DNA of 28,853 nt from Bacteroidota bacterium. GTDB taxonomy: Bacteria; Bacteroidota; Bacteroidia; Chitinophagales; Chitinophagaceae. The stretch spans positions 1-28,853 of the forward strand of contig JAEVZP010000236.1 of the NCBI GenBank assembly GCA_023392185.1, read 5' to 3'. The notes under the pieces were generated by a model, which saw nothing but the letters and a program-made list of their open reading frames with translations, was not told the DNA's origin and did no database searches. The position numbers were made by a program, and so were the translations under genes. Within the stretch, counting starts at the first letter, position 1, and every line of letters starts with the position of its first letter. Shown here one piece after another: positions 15,759-24,337 of the stretch.

Positions 15759-17135
15759 CTATGCGGGTTGAGAGGTGGAAGAATAATGTTTTACAGCATC
15801 CCGGAACTGGCGGCCGCGGTCTTCATAGTTTTGAAACAAATCGAAAGAAGCACAGGCCGGCGACAGCAGCACCGCATCGCCGGGACGGGCGAGTGCCAGC
15901 GCAGCAGCTACGGCTGCCGTCGCCGAGCGGGTGTCGGTCACCGGAATGCCCAGCGTATCAAAAGCCGCATGAATCGGGGTATTATCCACACCCATACATA
16001 CAATAGCCTTTACTTTTTCACGTACCAGCGCTTCGATCTGCCGGTAATCATTGCCTTTATCTTGTCCGCCGAGGATCAGAATCGTAGGTGCCGTCATGCT
16101 GTCGAGCGCATACCAGACCGAATCCACGTTGGTAGCTTTAGAATCGTTGATGAATTGCACCCCGTTGATGCTGCCGACGGTTTCGAGCCGGTGGGGCAAA
16201 CCTTCAAATGTTTGCAATCCGGCCGCGATGGCTTCCGGAGCCACACCCGCCAGCAAGGCTGCCGTAGCCGCCGCGAGCGCGTTGGCTTCGTTGTGGCGGC
16301 CCTTGGCAGCGAGTTTAGGTTCCGGAAATTTCAGGGAATTTCCGGAAATTCCGACCTGCAGGAAGCCTTCTTTTTTACAGGCCACAATATCGTTTGCAAC
16401 ACAAGGCTTTTCCAGACTAAAGCGCAACACGTGCGCAGCAGTTCCTTTTATACCAAACGCGCTTTCCAGCCGGCGGTCATCGGCGTTTAAAATCAGAAAA
16501 TCTCCGGCTGTTTGATTTTCGGTGATCCGCATTTTAGCCGCTGCGTATGTTTCGAGCGAATAATCGTAGCGGTCCAGATGGTCGGGTGTGATGTTGAGCA
16601 CAACCGCTATAAAAGGCCGGAAATCCACAATATCATCCAGCTGAAAAGAACTCACTTCCAGTGCGTACCAATCCGTTGGTGCCTGTGCAATCTGCCGGGC
16701 CAGGCTGATGCCGATGTTTCCGGTCAGGCTCACGTTCCGTCCGGCTGCCTGAAGCAGGTGATACACCAGTTTGGTAGTGGTGCTTTTGCCGTTGGAGCCG
16801 GTAATGGCAATCACGCGCGAATCCCCCAGATAGCGGGCCGCAAATTCGATTTCTGAAATCACCGGCAACCCAGCCCGAAGCAAGCGCTGAACAGCGGGTG
16901 CTTTTGGGGAAATTCCGGGGCTTTTGATCGCCAAAGTCACTCCTTCAAAGGCTGCATCGCTGTGTCCACCGCTTTCGTAGGCAATGCCGGACCGCTCCAG
17001 TTCGTTCCGGTATTGGGGTGCCGGCGTGCCGCCATCCGACACCCAAACATCCCACCCCTGCTGCTTTGCCAGCAAGGCTGCGCCCACACCGGACTCACCG
17101 GCACCGAGAACGAGGAGTTTTTTCAGGGGAGACAT
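15759..17135 (-). CDS. murD: UDP-N-acetylmuramoylalanine--D-glutamate ligase
   Basis: Cytoplasmic ligase adding D-Glu to UDP-MurNAc-L-Ala. The N-terminal nucleotide-fold motif is VLGAGESGVGAALLA (9-23), the P-loop is GSNGKSTTT (113-121), TPDHLDRY supplies the Mg-bridging His in the central domain, and the C-terminal domain carries FINDSKATN and ACASFDLFQNYEDRG. The length of 458 is normal. Two TTCCGGAA palindromes 20 bases apart (16320, 16340) are read in different frames here, encoding FPE in one and SGN in the other. The 71-base gap after mraY holds another palindrome, and the coding strand just before the ATG has two TCATCCC-like units. Confidence 0.97.
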   Translation of the reverse strand: MSPLKKLLVLGAGESGVGAALLAKQQGWDVWVSDGGTPAPQYRNELERSGIAYESGGHSDAAFEGVTLAIKSPGISPKAPAVQRLLRAGLPVISEIEFAARYLGDSRVIAITGSNGKSTTTKLVYHLLQAAGRNVSLTGNIGISLARQIAQAPTDWYALEVSSFQLDDIVDFRPFIAVVLNITPDHLDRYDYSLETYAAAKMRITENQTAGDFLILNADDRRLESAFGIKGTAAHVLRFSLEKPCVANDIVACKKEGFLQVGISGNSLKFPEPKLAAKGRHNEANALAAATAALLAGVAPEAIAAGLQTFEGLPHRLETVGSINGVQFINDSKATNVDSVWYALDSMTAPTILILGGQDKGNDYRQIEALVREKVKAIVCMGVDNTPIHAAFDTLGIPVTDTRSATAAVAAALALARPGDAVLLSPACASFDLFQNYEDRGRQFRDAVKHYSSTSQPA

Positions 17136-17206
17136 TTTAGAGGGGATGAGGGATGAGAATTCCGGAATTGTTTTTTTAGATGCTGGTTTCTTTTGCCTGA
17201 AAGTCT

Positions 17207-18478
17207 TTACTGCAACTTCAGGGTTACGATAGACAGAATAGAAAGCATGATAGCAATGATCCAGAAGCGGGTCACGATTTTGCTTTCGTGGTAGCCGAGT
17301 TTTTGATAGTGGTGGTGGAGCGGGGCCATCAGCAGGATTCGCTTGCCTTCTCCGGAGCGTTTTTTGGTGTATTTGAAATAGGCTACCTGTAGCAGGACGC
17401 TGAGATTTTCGGCAAGGAAAATGCCACAGATAATCGGGATGAGCAGCTCTTTACGAACAATGACAGCCAGCGAGGCGATGATGCCGCCGAGGGCCAGCGA
17501 GCCGGTGTCGCCCATAAAAACCTGTGCGGGATAGGCATTGTACCACAGAAAACCCACACACGCTCCCACGAACGCACCGATAAAGATGCTCAGCTCGCCC
17601 AGGTTGGGAATGTGCATAATGCCGAGGTAGTTGGCAAAAATGTAGTTGCCGCTCACGTAGGCAAAAACGCCGAGGCAAATGCCTGCGATCGCCGAGACGC
17701 CCGCTGCCAGCCCGTCTACCCCATCGGTCATATTGGCGCCGTTGCTCACGGCCACAATAATGAATGTGACGAAAATGACGTATATCAGCGGGGTCAGCAC
17801 CGGAATACTTTTTTCGCCAAAAATTTTTGCAATACCGGCATAGTGCAACTCGTGACCTTTCACAAAAGGAACCGTAGTGGTGGCCGAACGGACCCGCACA
17901 TAATGGTGCTCATTGCCGTCCCCGTCGAGCCGGGTGCGCACGCCGGTTTCCAGTTCATCCACCGAATAGTGAATGGGGTTTTCACCAAACGTCACATCGC
18001 GGCTCACCACCACATAATCGTTATAATACATCGTGAGCCCCACAATAACGCCCAGCCCGACCTGCCCCAGGATCTTAAATCTTCCGGAAAGGCCTTCCTT
18101 GTTTTTCTTAAAAACCTTGATGTAATCGTCCACAAAACCCACCATGCCCAGCCAGACGGTAGAGAGGATCATCAGGAGCACATACACATTGAGCACCCGC
18201 GCCAGCAGCAATGTTGGGATCAGGATCGCCGCCAGGATGATCAGCCCGCCCATAGTAGGCGTGCCTTGCTTTTGCGCTTCGCCCTGCAGGCCCAGGTCGC
18301 GCACCGTCTCCCCGATTTGCTTGCGGCGGATAAAACGGATGATGCGCTTGCCAAAGACCATAGAGATGACCAGCGACAGGATCACCGCAAGACCGGTGCG
18401 GAACGTGATGTAATAGAACACCCCTGCTCCGAAGAGACCGAAATTTTCGCGTAGCCAGGTGAACAAATAATACAGCAC
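17207..18478 (-). CDS. mraY: Phospho-MurNAc-pentapeptide transferase (lipid I synthase)
   Basis: Integral membrane enzyme transferring phospho-MurNAc-pentapeptide to undecaprenyl phosphate. About ten spans are visible. Signature sites are FVDDYIKV with Asp117/Asp118, NGANMTDGVDGLA (246-258), GDTGSLALGG (323-332) and the His triplet APLHHHYQK (385-393). At 423 residues it is longer than the E. coli enzyme (360) because of an extra soluble segment at about 153-210, which fits my memory of other Bacteroidota MraY. It starts with GTG at 18478: an in-frame stop lies 14 codons upstream with no ATG between, and MLYYLF matches the family N-terminus. Confidence 0.97.
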   Translation of the reverse strand: MLYYLFTWLRENFGLFGAGVFYYITFRTGLAVILSLVISMVFGKRIIRFIRRKQIGETVRDLGLQGEAQKQGTPTMGGLIILAAILIPTLLLARVLNVYVLLMILSTVWLGMVGFVDDYIKVFKKNKEGLSGRFKILGQVGLGVIVGLTMYYNDYVVVSRDVTFGENPIHYSVDELETGVRTRLDGDGNEHHYVRVRSATTTVPFVKGHELHYAGIAKIFGEKSIPVLTPLIYVIFVTFIIVAVSNGANMTDGVDGLAAGVSAIAGICLGVFAYVSGNYIFANYLGIMHIPNLGELSIFIGAFVGACVGFLWYNAYPAQVFMGDTGSLALGGIIASLAVIVRKELLIPIICGIFLAENLSVLLQVAYFKYTKKRSGEGKRILLMAPLHHHYQKLGYHESKIVTRFWIIAIMLSILSIVTLKLQ

Positions 18479-18546
18479 TTGGAGAGAAGGGGATTTTGGG
18501 GAGAAACAAAAGGGTTAAAAGAGAGAAGAGAGAGTATCGAGAGCAC

Positions 18547-20013
18547 TCAGAGAGAAAGTTCGTTGAAGGTTTCGGCCAGGATCCTGCGATCGTCAAACGG
18601 GTGTTTTATACCGCCGATTTCCTGATACGTTTCGTGGCCTTTGCCGGCCACCAGAATAATATCACCGGGTCGCGCCAGCATACAGGCCGTCCGGATCGCC
18701 TCACGCCGATCGGCGATGCGCAGTGCGCGCCGCTTCTGGGCCGGGGAGAGCTCGGTTTCCATTTCATCCAGAATCGCCTCCGGATTTTCGAAACGCGGAT
18801 TGTCGCTGGTCAGGATGGCTTTGCTGCTGTGTTCGCAGGCGGCCGCCGCCATTACCGGCCGCTTGGCTGCGTCGCGGTTGCCGCCGCAGCCTACAATGGT
18901 AATCACGTCCTGATCGCCGGTTTTCAGCTGATTGATCGTAGCCAGAACATTGAGCAACGCATCGGGCGTGTGGGCATAATCCACAATCCCAAGGATGCCT
19001 TTTTGCGGGGAGCGCAGCGTTTCGAAGCGGCCGGCCGCACCACTCAGCGCCGTCAGGGCCGGGAGCACGGTGCTTTTTTCTTCGCCCAGCAAAACGGCCG
19101 CACCGTAGACGGCCAGCAGGTTGTAGGCATTAAAAGTGCCGATCATCCGGAAATGCGCCTCTTCGCCATCTATTGAAAGCACCAGCCCGGCAATGCCGTT
19201 TTCGAGCACTTTGGCTTTGAAGGTTGCCGGTTCGCGCAGGCTGTAAGTACATTGCTGCGCCGTCGTGTTTTGCAGCATCACGCCCCCGCGCTTGTCGTCG
19301 GCATTCACCAGGGCGAAACTGTCTTTGGGCAAAGCATCAAAAAAGCTTTTCTTGGCCCGGATATAAGCGTCGAACGTACCGTGATAGTCGAGATGGTCGT
19401 GGGTAATATTGGTAAAAATGCCACCGGCAAACTGCACGCCGGCAATGCGCTGTTGCACCACGGCGTGGGAGCTCACTTCCATAAAAGCATGGGTACAGCC
19501 GGCATCGGCCATCCGGCGCAGCAGTGCATGCAGCGATACGGCATCCGGCGTGGTGTGGGTAGCCGCTACCGTCTCGGTTCCGATTTTGTTTTCTACCGTG
19601 GAAAGCAATCCGGCCCGGAAGCCCATTGCACTATATAACTGATACAGCAGTGTGGCGCAGGTCGTCTTGCCATTGGTACCGGTAACGCCCACAATGCGCA
19701 GTTGCGAAGAAGGATGTCCATAAAAACGGTCGGCCAGCAGCCCGGCAGCCCGGGCTGTATCGCCCACCACAACCACCGTCGCTTTTTCCGGCATTTCAAC
19801 CGGTGGCGTCTCGCAGAAGATCACCGCCGCGCCTTGAGTCAGCGCCGTCGGGATAAAGTCATGCCCGTCGACTGTCGTTCCTTTTACCGCAATAAAACCG
19901 CTTCCCGCTCCGGCCACGCGCGAGTCGAGGCAGAGCGCGCCGATTTCCACCCCGGTATTTCCGGAATGAAGGCGGGCGTCTGGCAGAGAAAGCAGCAGGT
20001 CTTTAAGCAGCAT
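18547..20013 (-). CDS. murE: UDP-MurNAc-L-Ala-D-Glu--meso-diaminopimelate ligase
   Basis: Cytoplasmic ligase adding the third amino acid of the stem peptide. The P-loop is GTNGKTT (112-118), TTPDAVSLH (154-162) is part of the substrate pocket, and HDHLDYHG (205-212) carries conserved His/Asp. The C-terminal domain has the specificity motif DNPR (404-407), which in characterised MurE enzymes marks meso-diaminopimelate rather than lysine as substrate. GKGHE is at 457-461. At 488 residues it is normal. The call that the organism has DAP-type peptidoglycan follows from DNPR. It lies 28 bases after ftsI, a gap that contains a TTCCGGAA palindrome. Confidence 0.97.
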   Translation of the reverse strand: MLLKDLLLSLPDARLHSGNTGVEIGALCLDSRVAGAGSGFIAVKGTTVDGHDFIPTALTQGAAVIFCETPPVEMPEKATVVVVGDTARAAGLLADRFYGHPSSQLRIVGVTGTNGKTTCATLLYQLYSAMGFRAGLLSTVENKIGTETVAATHTTPDAVSLHALLRRMADAGCTHAFMEVSSHAVVQQRIAGVQFAGGIFTNITHDHLDYHGTFDAYIRAKKSFFDALPKDSFALVNADDKRGGVMLQNTTAQQCTYSLREPATFKAKVLENGIAGLVLSIDGEEAHFRMIGTFNAYNLLAVYGAAVLLGEEKSTVLPALTALSGAAGRFETLRSPQKGILGIVDYAHTPDALLNVLATINQLKTGDQDVITIVGCGGNRDAAKRPVMAAAACEHSSKAILTSDNPRFENPEAILDEMETELSPAQKRRALRIADRREAIRTACMLARPGDIILVAGKGHETYQEIGGIKHPFDDRRILAETFNELSL

Positions 20014-20041
20014 GGAAGGATTGGTTTTTTCCGGAATTATT

Positions 20042-22177
20042 TTAGGATTGAAGATGAAGCAGGATGGTTTGACCTTTTTGCGCCGCTGCGCCAGGGGCTA
20101 CCGACTGGGTGGCCACCGTGCCGCTGCCCTGAATTTGAACGCTAAGACCTTGTTTCTCAAGCAGATAGATAGCATCGCGCAGACCCATACCCACAACGTC
20201 GGGCACAACGCCTTTTTGCACCAGCCGGCGGATGGGCTGCGCACTGTTGGCCGAGTCGGCACCTACGGCGACGATATCACCGGCATGGTCGGCATTCAGA
20301 ATGGCTTTGCGACCCAGGGCGGTCATGAGTTTGGATACTGTCACAGCGTTGGCCGGGCGCGAGATCAGCCGTCCCCCATCGAGGCGCGCAAAGGAATCGA
20401 GCGGACCGGCCCAGGAGCCGAGGTCGGAAGCAAAAATCTTATCGGCCACCATGCGGAAGACCGGGGCCGATAGCGTGCCGCCATAGTAGGAGCCGGCATG
20501 TGGGCGGGTGCGGACCACAACGCAAACGGTGTAGCGGGGCTTGTCGGCGGGGAAATAGCCTACAAATGTGCCCTGATACACGCCCATGCGGTAGGTAATG
20601 CCCTTATCGGCTACCTGTGCCGTACCGGTTTTTCCGGCAATGCTGTAGTTGGGCGATTTGATATGGCGGCCCGTACCGGTGAGCACCACTTCTTCGGCGC
20701 ATTCCCGCAACTGGCGGACGGCAGCCGTATCGGCAATGGCTTCGTTCAGCACAACGGGGGCCATCACCTGTACGTCTTTTCCATACTCGCGAACCGAGTG
20801 GATCAGATACGGCTTCATCATTTTCCCGTTGTTGGCCACCGCGTTGTAAAGCATACAGGTGTGCAGCGGCGAAATCATCACGCCGTAGCCAATGCCCATC
20901 CAGGGCAGAATGGTATTGTTCCAGTGTTTGGATTTGGGACGGATCACCGCCGGTTTCGGTTCGCCGGCCAGCTCAATACCGGTGCGGTCCAGGAGGTGCA
21001 TCTTTTCCAGATGCGCAATAAATTTTTCCGGGTTTTTGGCATAATGCTCAAAAACCAGTTTGGCCATCCCCACGTTACTCGACTGGGCAAAAGCTTTGCG
21101 GATCGTCATGGCGCCCAGGCCGTGATGTGAGTCGTGCATCGTGCGGTTGCCAAACACTTTGGCACCGCCTTCGCAGTCCACAATATCATCAGTTTTGATA
21201 TAGCCGTCGCGCAGCAAAGCAGCCAGGGTCGCGATCTTAAAAGTAGAACCCGGCTCGGCGAGCGTCATGGCGTAGTTAATGTCTTCGGTATACTTGCCGG
21301 TAGCCGAGTCGCGCCCCAGGTTGGCCAGCGCCCGGACTTTGCCGGTAGGCACTTCCATCACCACAACCGTTCCCTGCTGGCAGTTGTATTGTTCTAATAC
21401 CGAAAGCAGTGCGTGGTGGGCTACGTCCTGAATGCGCATATCAAGCGTCGTCACGATGTCGCGACCATTCTGGGGTTCTATCACCGATCCTTCGAGGGTG
21501 GTCCAGCGGTTTCCCACGATGCGTTGCCGCACGCAGGTGCCGTCAATGCCGGAAAGAATCGAGTCACAGGTTGCCTCCAGGCCGGCAACGCTCTTGACGA
21601 GGCGGGCTTCTTCTCCAACACCTTTCCACACGAAATTGCTTTTGCCGATCGTGCGCGAAGCAAGCGGTCCATAAGGCGCTACCCGTTTGTTTTTGGATTC
21701 AAAAATAAACCCCCCATGGCGCTGTCCTTTGTTGAACACCGGCAGCTCGCGCAAGGCCTGAAACTGATAATAAGCCAGGTTTTTGCCGACTTCAAAATAG
21801 CGGCTTCCTTTATTGCGGCCTTTTTGCAGTTTTTGTTTCCACTCCGCAGCCGTTCCTTTTTTGGTAATGGCAGCAATGCCCCGCGAAAGCGTATCCAGAT
21901 AGCGGTTGAAGGTATCCGGCTTGGCAATGGTGAGGTCCACGTGCACGTCGAACTGCGGAATGGTGCTCGACAGCAGGGTGCCGTCTTCACTGTAGATATT
22001 GCCGCGCTCGGCCACCAGCGTATCGGTCTGCACATTCATCTGCAGGGCGCGCTCGCGCAGTTCCGGACCTTCCTTTACCTGTATCCACGCAGCCTTGGCC
22101 ACGATCATGACGCCCAGCAGGCATATGGCCGAGAAGGCGATGTACACCCGGAATCGTATGTCGCGCTTAACGCTCAT
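20042..22177 (-). CDS. ftsI: Septal class B penicillin-binding protein FtsI (PBP3) with C-terminal PASTA domain
   Basis: Transpeptidase that crosslinks septal peptidoglycan in complex with FtsW. A short cytoplasmic N-terminus and one span (about 11-30) are followed by the pedestal domain with AERGNIYSEDGTLLS (56-70). The transpeptidase domain has the active site STFK (Ser311, Lys314), SSN (366-368) and KTGT (516-519). The final 55 residues (656-711, VVPDVVGMGLRDAI and on) are a single PASTA domain, a fold that binds cell wall or the PBP itself. PASTA domains are familiar from Gram-positive PBPs and also occur in Bacteroidota FtsI. The ATG overlaps the ftsL-like TGA (22174-22177). Confidence 0.96.
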   Translation of the reverse strand: MSVKRDIRFRVYIAFSAICLLGVMIVAKAAWIQVKEGPELRERALQMNVQTDTLVAERGNIYSEDGTLLSSTIPQFDVHVDLTIAKPDTFNRYLDTLSRGIAAITKKGTAAEWKQKLQKGRNKGSRYFEVGKNLAYYQFQALRELPVFNKGQRHGGFIFESKNKRVAPYGPLASRTIGKSNFVWKGVGEEARLVKSVAGLEATCDSILSGIDGTCVRQRIVGNRWTTLEGSVIEPQNGRDIVTTLDMRIQDVAHHALLSVLEQYNCQQGTVVVMEVPTGKVRALANLGRDSATGKYTEDINYAMTLAEPGSTFKIATLAALLRDGYIKTDDIVDCEGGAKVFGNRTMHDSHHGLGAMTIRKAFAQSSNVGMAKLVFEHYAKNPEKFIAHLEKMHLLDRTGIELAGEPKPAVIRPKSKHWNNTILPWMGIGYGVMISPLHTCMLYNAVANNGKMMKPYLIHSVREYGKDVQVMAPVVLNEAIADTAAVRQLRECAEEVVLTGTGRHIKSPNYSIAGKTGTAQVADKGITYRMGVYQGTFVGYFPADKPRYTVCVVVRTRPHAGSYYGGTLSAPVFRMVADKIFASDLGSWAGPLDSFARLDGGRLISRPANAVTVSKLMTALGRKAILNADHAGDIVAVGADSANSAQPIRRLVQKGVVPDVVGMGLRDAIYLLEKQGLSVQIQGSGTVATQSVAPGAAAQKGQTILLHLQS

Positions 22178-22590
22178 GGAGTTTCGGATAAAGGGGTTTG
22201 AGAAGCGCCGGTCAGACCGTCGTTTTTAGGAATGGTATAAGCGGGCAGCAGCAGGGGCTTCAGGCCAATGCCGGCAGCGCGGCGAATTACTTCTGCTTCT
22301 ACACCGGCTGCCATCAGCCGGGTTTTGGAATCCATATAGCGCCAGCGCAGCTCTTTGAGTTTGGTTTGCTGTTTTTCGATTTCCCGCTGCCGCTCGTTGG
22401 CTGCTGTATTATAAGAGATATACACAACGCCGAGCAGGGCAATAAAAGCGTAAAACGGAATATTATTGACCAGAGCACCATAAGAGATCCGCGCTACGAC
22501 TGCTCTCCAGTCGGAGCGCAGCCGCTGAGCAGGCGTCATTTCTGCAACGCCGTCTTCGAGGGGGCGGGTATCGTTGTAGGAAGCGCTCAT
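22174..22590 (-). CDS. FtsL-like bitopic division protein
   Basis: A 138-residue protein between rsmH and ftsI, exactly where ftsL lies in dcw clusters. It has a cytoplasmic N-terminus of about 42 residues, one membrane span (43-61, PFYAFIALLGVVYISY), then a charged heptad-like segment (65-98, ANERQREIEKQQTKLKELRW) that should form a coiled coil, and a short periplasmic tail with a GLKPLLLP segment. FtsL would pair with an FtsB-type protein and FtsQ to activate FtsWI. Sequence conservation in this family is low, so the call rests on topology and position. Both ends overlap neighbours by ATGA. Confidence 0.88.
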   Translation of the reverse strand: MSASYNDTRPLEDGVAEMTPAQRLRSDWRAVVARISYGALVNNIPFYAFIALLGVVYISYNTAANERQREIEKQQTKLKELRWRYMDSKTRLMAAGVEAEVIRRAAGIGLKPLLLPAYTIPKNDGLTGASQTPLSETP

Positions 22591-23510
22591 GTGGAAAGCT
22601 TTTCGGCAACACGCAGCCGGGCACTGCGCGCGCGCGGGTTATCAGATAGTTCTTTTTCGCCCGGCTCGATGGGCTTTTGAGTCAGCGGTCGCAGGGGCGG
22701 CAAGGCCGCCGGCAGGGGCGAAAGCTGCTCGGCCAGCGAAGGCTCGTCGAAGCGCCCTGCACGCATAAAGCGCTTCACCAGCCGGTCTTCGAGCGAATGG
22801 AAAGAGATCACACTCAGCCGCCCGCCTTCGCAAAGACAGTCCGGCGTCTGCAATAAAAATTCTTTGAGAACTGCCAGTTCTTCATTCACCTCGATGCGCA
22901 GGGCCTGAAAGAGCTGTGCGAGGTATTTGTCAGTGCGCCCTTTGATGACCGGCGCCACGGCAGCCCGCAGGTCCTGCACGGTGCTGAGCGGCGACTTCTG
23001 CCGCACGCTTACCAGGTGGCGCGCCAGCTGACGGGCATTGCGCACCTCGCCATATTGCTCAAAAAGGCTGTGCAGTTCAGTTTCGGTTTTTTCGCGCAGC
23101 ACGTCGGCGGCGGTTGGGCCGCTCCGCTGATCCATGCGCATGTCGAGCGGACCGTCGAAGCGGGTGGAAAAGCCCCGCGCGCCGGTATCAAACTGCCAGG
23201 AAGAGACCCCCAGGTCGGCCAGGATGCCATCCACCTGCGGGAAGCCGTGAAGGCGTAAAAACCGCTTCAGATACCGGAAATTCTCCCCGACCCGCACGAG
23301 CCGGGAATCGTCGGGCGCATTGCGCCAGGCATCGGCATCCTGGTCGAATGCAATAAGCCGGCCCGCCTCACTCAGCTGCTCCAGGATCCGGCGACTGTGG
23401 CCACCGCCGCCAAAAGTGGCGTCTACATACACGCCGTCGGGCCGGATGCTGAGGGCATCGGTGGCTTCCTGAAGCAAGACGGTAGTGTGGTAGAAAGGAG
23501 CAGTGGTCAT
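22587..23510 (-). CDS. rsmH: 16S rRNA (cytosine-1402 N4) methyltransferase
   Basis: SAM-dependent methyltransferase (MraW) that N4-methylates C1402 of 16S rRNA in the decoding centre. The N-terminus YHTTVLLQEATDAL and the SAM-binding loop VDATFGGGGHSRRIL (29-43) are diagnostic. ILADLGVSSWQFD and GFSTRFDGPLDMRMD follow, and the C-terminal part has RLSVISFHSLEDRLVKRF. At 307 residues it is the normal length. It is second in the cluster, 47 bases after mraZ, and its stop overlaps the start of the ftsL-like gene. Confidence 0.97.
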   Translation of the reverse strand: MTTAPFYHTTVLLQEATDALSIRPDGVYVDATFGGGGHSRRILEQLSEAGRLIAFDQDADAWRNAPDDSRLVRVGENFRYLKRFLRLHGFPQVDGILADLGVSSWQFDTGARGFSTRFDGPLDMRMDQRSGPTAADVLREKTETELHSLFEQYGEVRNARQLARHLVSVRQKSPLSTVQDLRAAVAPVIKGRTDKYLAQLFQALRIEVNEELAVLKEFLLQTPDCLCEGGRLSVISFHSLEDRLVKRFMRAGRFDEPSLAEQLSPLPAALPPLRPLTQKPIEPGEKELSDNPRARSARLRVAEKLST

Positions 23511-23557
23511 GTTGCAGAGCGTTCTGTTTTCCGGAAAAAAAGTTTTGGAGGTGGTTG

Positions 23558-24022
23558 TCAGAGGTCGTTTAGAAAGTCATTTCCGGCTACTTCGGCGGCC
23601 AGATCAGAGAAGGAGGCAGCGGCTTTGCGGAGGTATTCGTGGTAAGTATCTTTATCCCATAATTCCACTTTATTTCCCTGCACCGTGAAGATCATGTCCT
23701 TGGTGATCCCGGCGTATTCCATCAGCGGCTTGGGCAGATTGATGCGTCCGGCAGCGTCGAGCGATACGGCAGTGGCGCCATTGAGAAACAGGCGTTTGAA
23801 CTCGCGGGCTTTGGGGTTAAAATCGTTGAGACGGGCCATTTTTCCGCTGACTTCTTCCCACACAAACATGGGATAAAGCGCCAGGCAGGTTTCGAATCCG
23901 CGGTTCAGTACAAAGCGGTCGGAAACGATGCCGTCGGGGAACTGCTTCCTGAAACCTGCCGGCATCAGGAAACGTCCTTTCTGGTCGAGGGAAACCTCAT
24001 ATTCGCCTAAGAATCCGATCAC
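23558..24022 (-). CDS. mraZ: Transcriptional regulator MraZ
   Basis: DNA-binding protein with two tandem AbrB-like (MraZ) half domains: DQKGRFLMPAGFR (13-25) and DAAGRINLPKPL (89-100). Each holds the DxxGR motif typical of the family. MraZ forms ring-shaped oligomers, binds repeated GTGGGA/TGGGN-type boxes before its own gene, and represses the dcw cluster in E. coli. Four such boxes lie just upstream here. The start is GTG at 24022, giving the family-typical MIGFLGEYEVSLD; no ATG fits. At 154 residues it is the usual length. It is the first gene of the cluster. Confidence 0.96.
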   Translation of the reverse strand: MIGFLGEYEVSLDQKGRFLMPAGFRKQFPDGIVSDRFVLNRGFETCLALYPMFVWEEVSGKMARLNDFNPKAREFKRLFLNGATAVSLDAAGRINLPKPLMEYAGITKDMIFTVQGNKVELWDKDTYHEYLRKAAASFSDLAAEVAGNDFLNDL

Positions 24023-24046
24023 GAAAAAAGGGTGCTGTTACAAATG

Positions 24047-24094
24047 TTCCACGAATGTTCCACAAAAATAAAGGCTTTTCCCACTTTTTCCCAC
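24047..24094 (-). promoter_or_regulatory. MraZ-type operator: four GTGG(G/A)A boxes
   Basis: On the minus strand GTGGGA occurs at 24094-24089 and 24084-24079 (10-base period), and GTGGAA at 24063-24058 and 24052-24047 (11-base period). One-turn spacing of TGGG-like boxes before mraZ is what is known of MraZ operators. The inner boxes overlap and follow the -7 element at 24070-24063, so bound MraZ would sit on the promoter. Binding is inferred. Confidence 0.75.
24063..24070 (-). promoter_or_regulatory. Candidate -7 element of the dcw promoter
   Basis: TATTTTTG on the minus strand is an exact match to TAnnTTTG, about 40 bases before the mraZ GTG. No TTTG was found at the -33 distance; GTGGGA boxes occupy that place instead. 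Confidence 0.5.
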
Positions 24095-24298
24095 CTATAA
24101 TTTTCAGGATTTTTTTTTAGTCCGCCAAACAGCCGTCCTTGAAACCACAATAGCCTTTATATCAACACATTACACCAACACCAAAAAATGCCTTTGTCCA
24201 TCTCGTTTAAAACCTTTTAGCACGTAATCAATGGTTTTTGGAACGAAAGAGGTAATTTTTCACTTCCTTTTTTTCCACATTTTTTAGCAGAATGTACG

Positions 24299-24329
24299 TT
24301 TGCCGGAAGCGGTAGCCGGGGTACATTTG
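24299..24329 (+). promoter_or_regulatory. Bacteroidota-type promoter of bamD-rpoZ
   Basis: TTTG (24299-24302), exactly 19 bases, then TACATTTG (24322-24329): a perfect match to the -33 TTTG / -7 TAnnTTTG pattern. The ATG follows 8 bases later, so transcription should begin within a few bases of the start codon. Confidence 0.82.
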
Positions 24330-24337
24330 CCCCCTTT

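Larger units (their letters stand above)
24023..24337. other. Divergent regulatory region between mraZ and bamD (315 bases, no gene)
   Basis: AT-rich intergenic region. Its left third holds the mraZ boxes and promoter, and its right end holds the bamD promoter. The middle (about 24100-24290) is A/T-rich with several homopolymer runs; I see no ORF of substance, no hairpin terminator and no RNA gene in it. Confidence 0.7.

Noticed and set aside
14451..16490. 679-residue plus-strand open frame opposite ftsW and murD
   Set aside because: Antisense shadow of two clearly identified genes; its translation is rich in His, Arg, Gln and shows no domain. Similar long shadows opposite ftsZ (7680-9254) and ftsA (9324-10829) were rejected for the same reason.
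24100..24298. Possible small RNA in the AT-rich mraZ-bamD gap
   Set aside because: No stable stem, no terminator and no promoter match within it beyond those assigned to the flanking genes.
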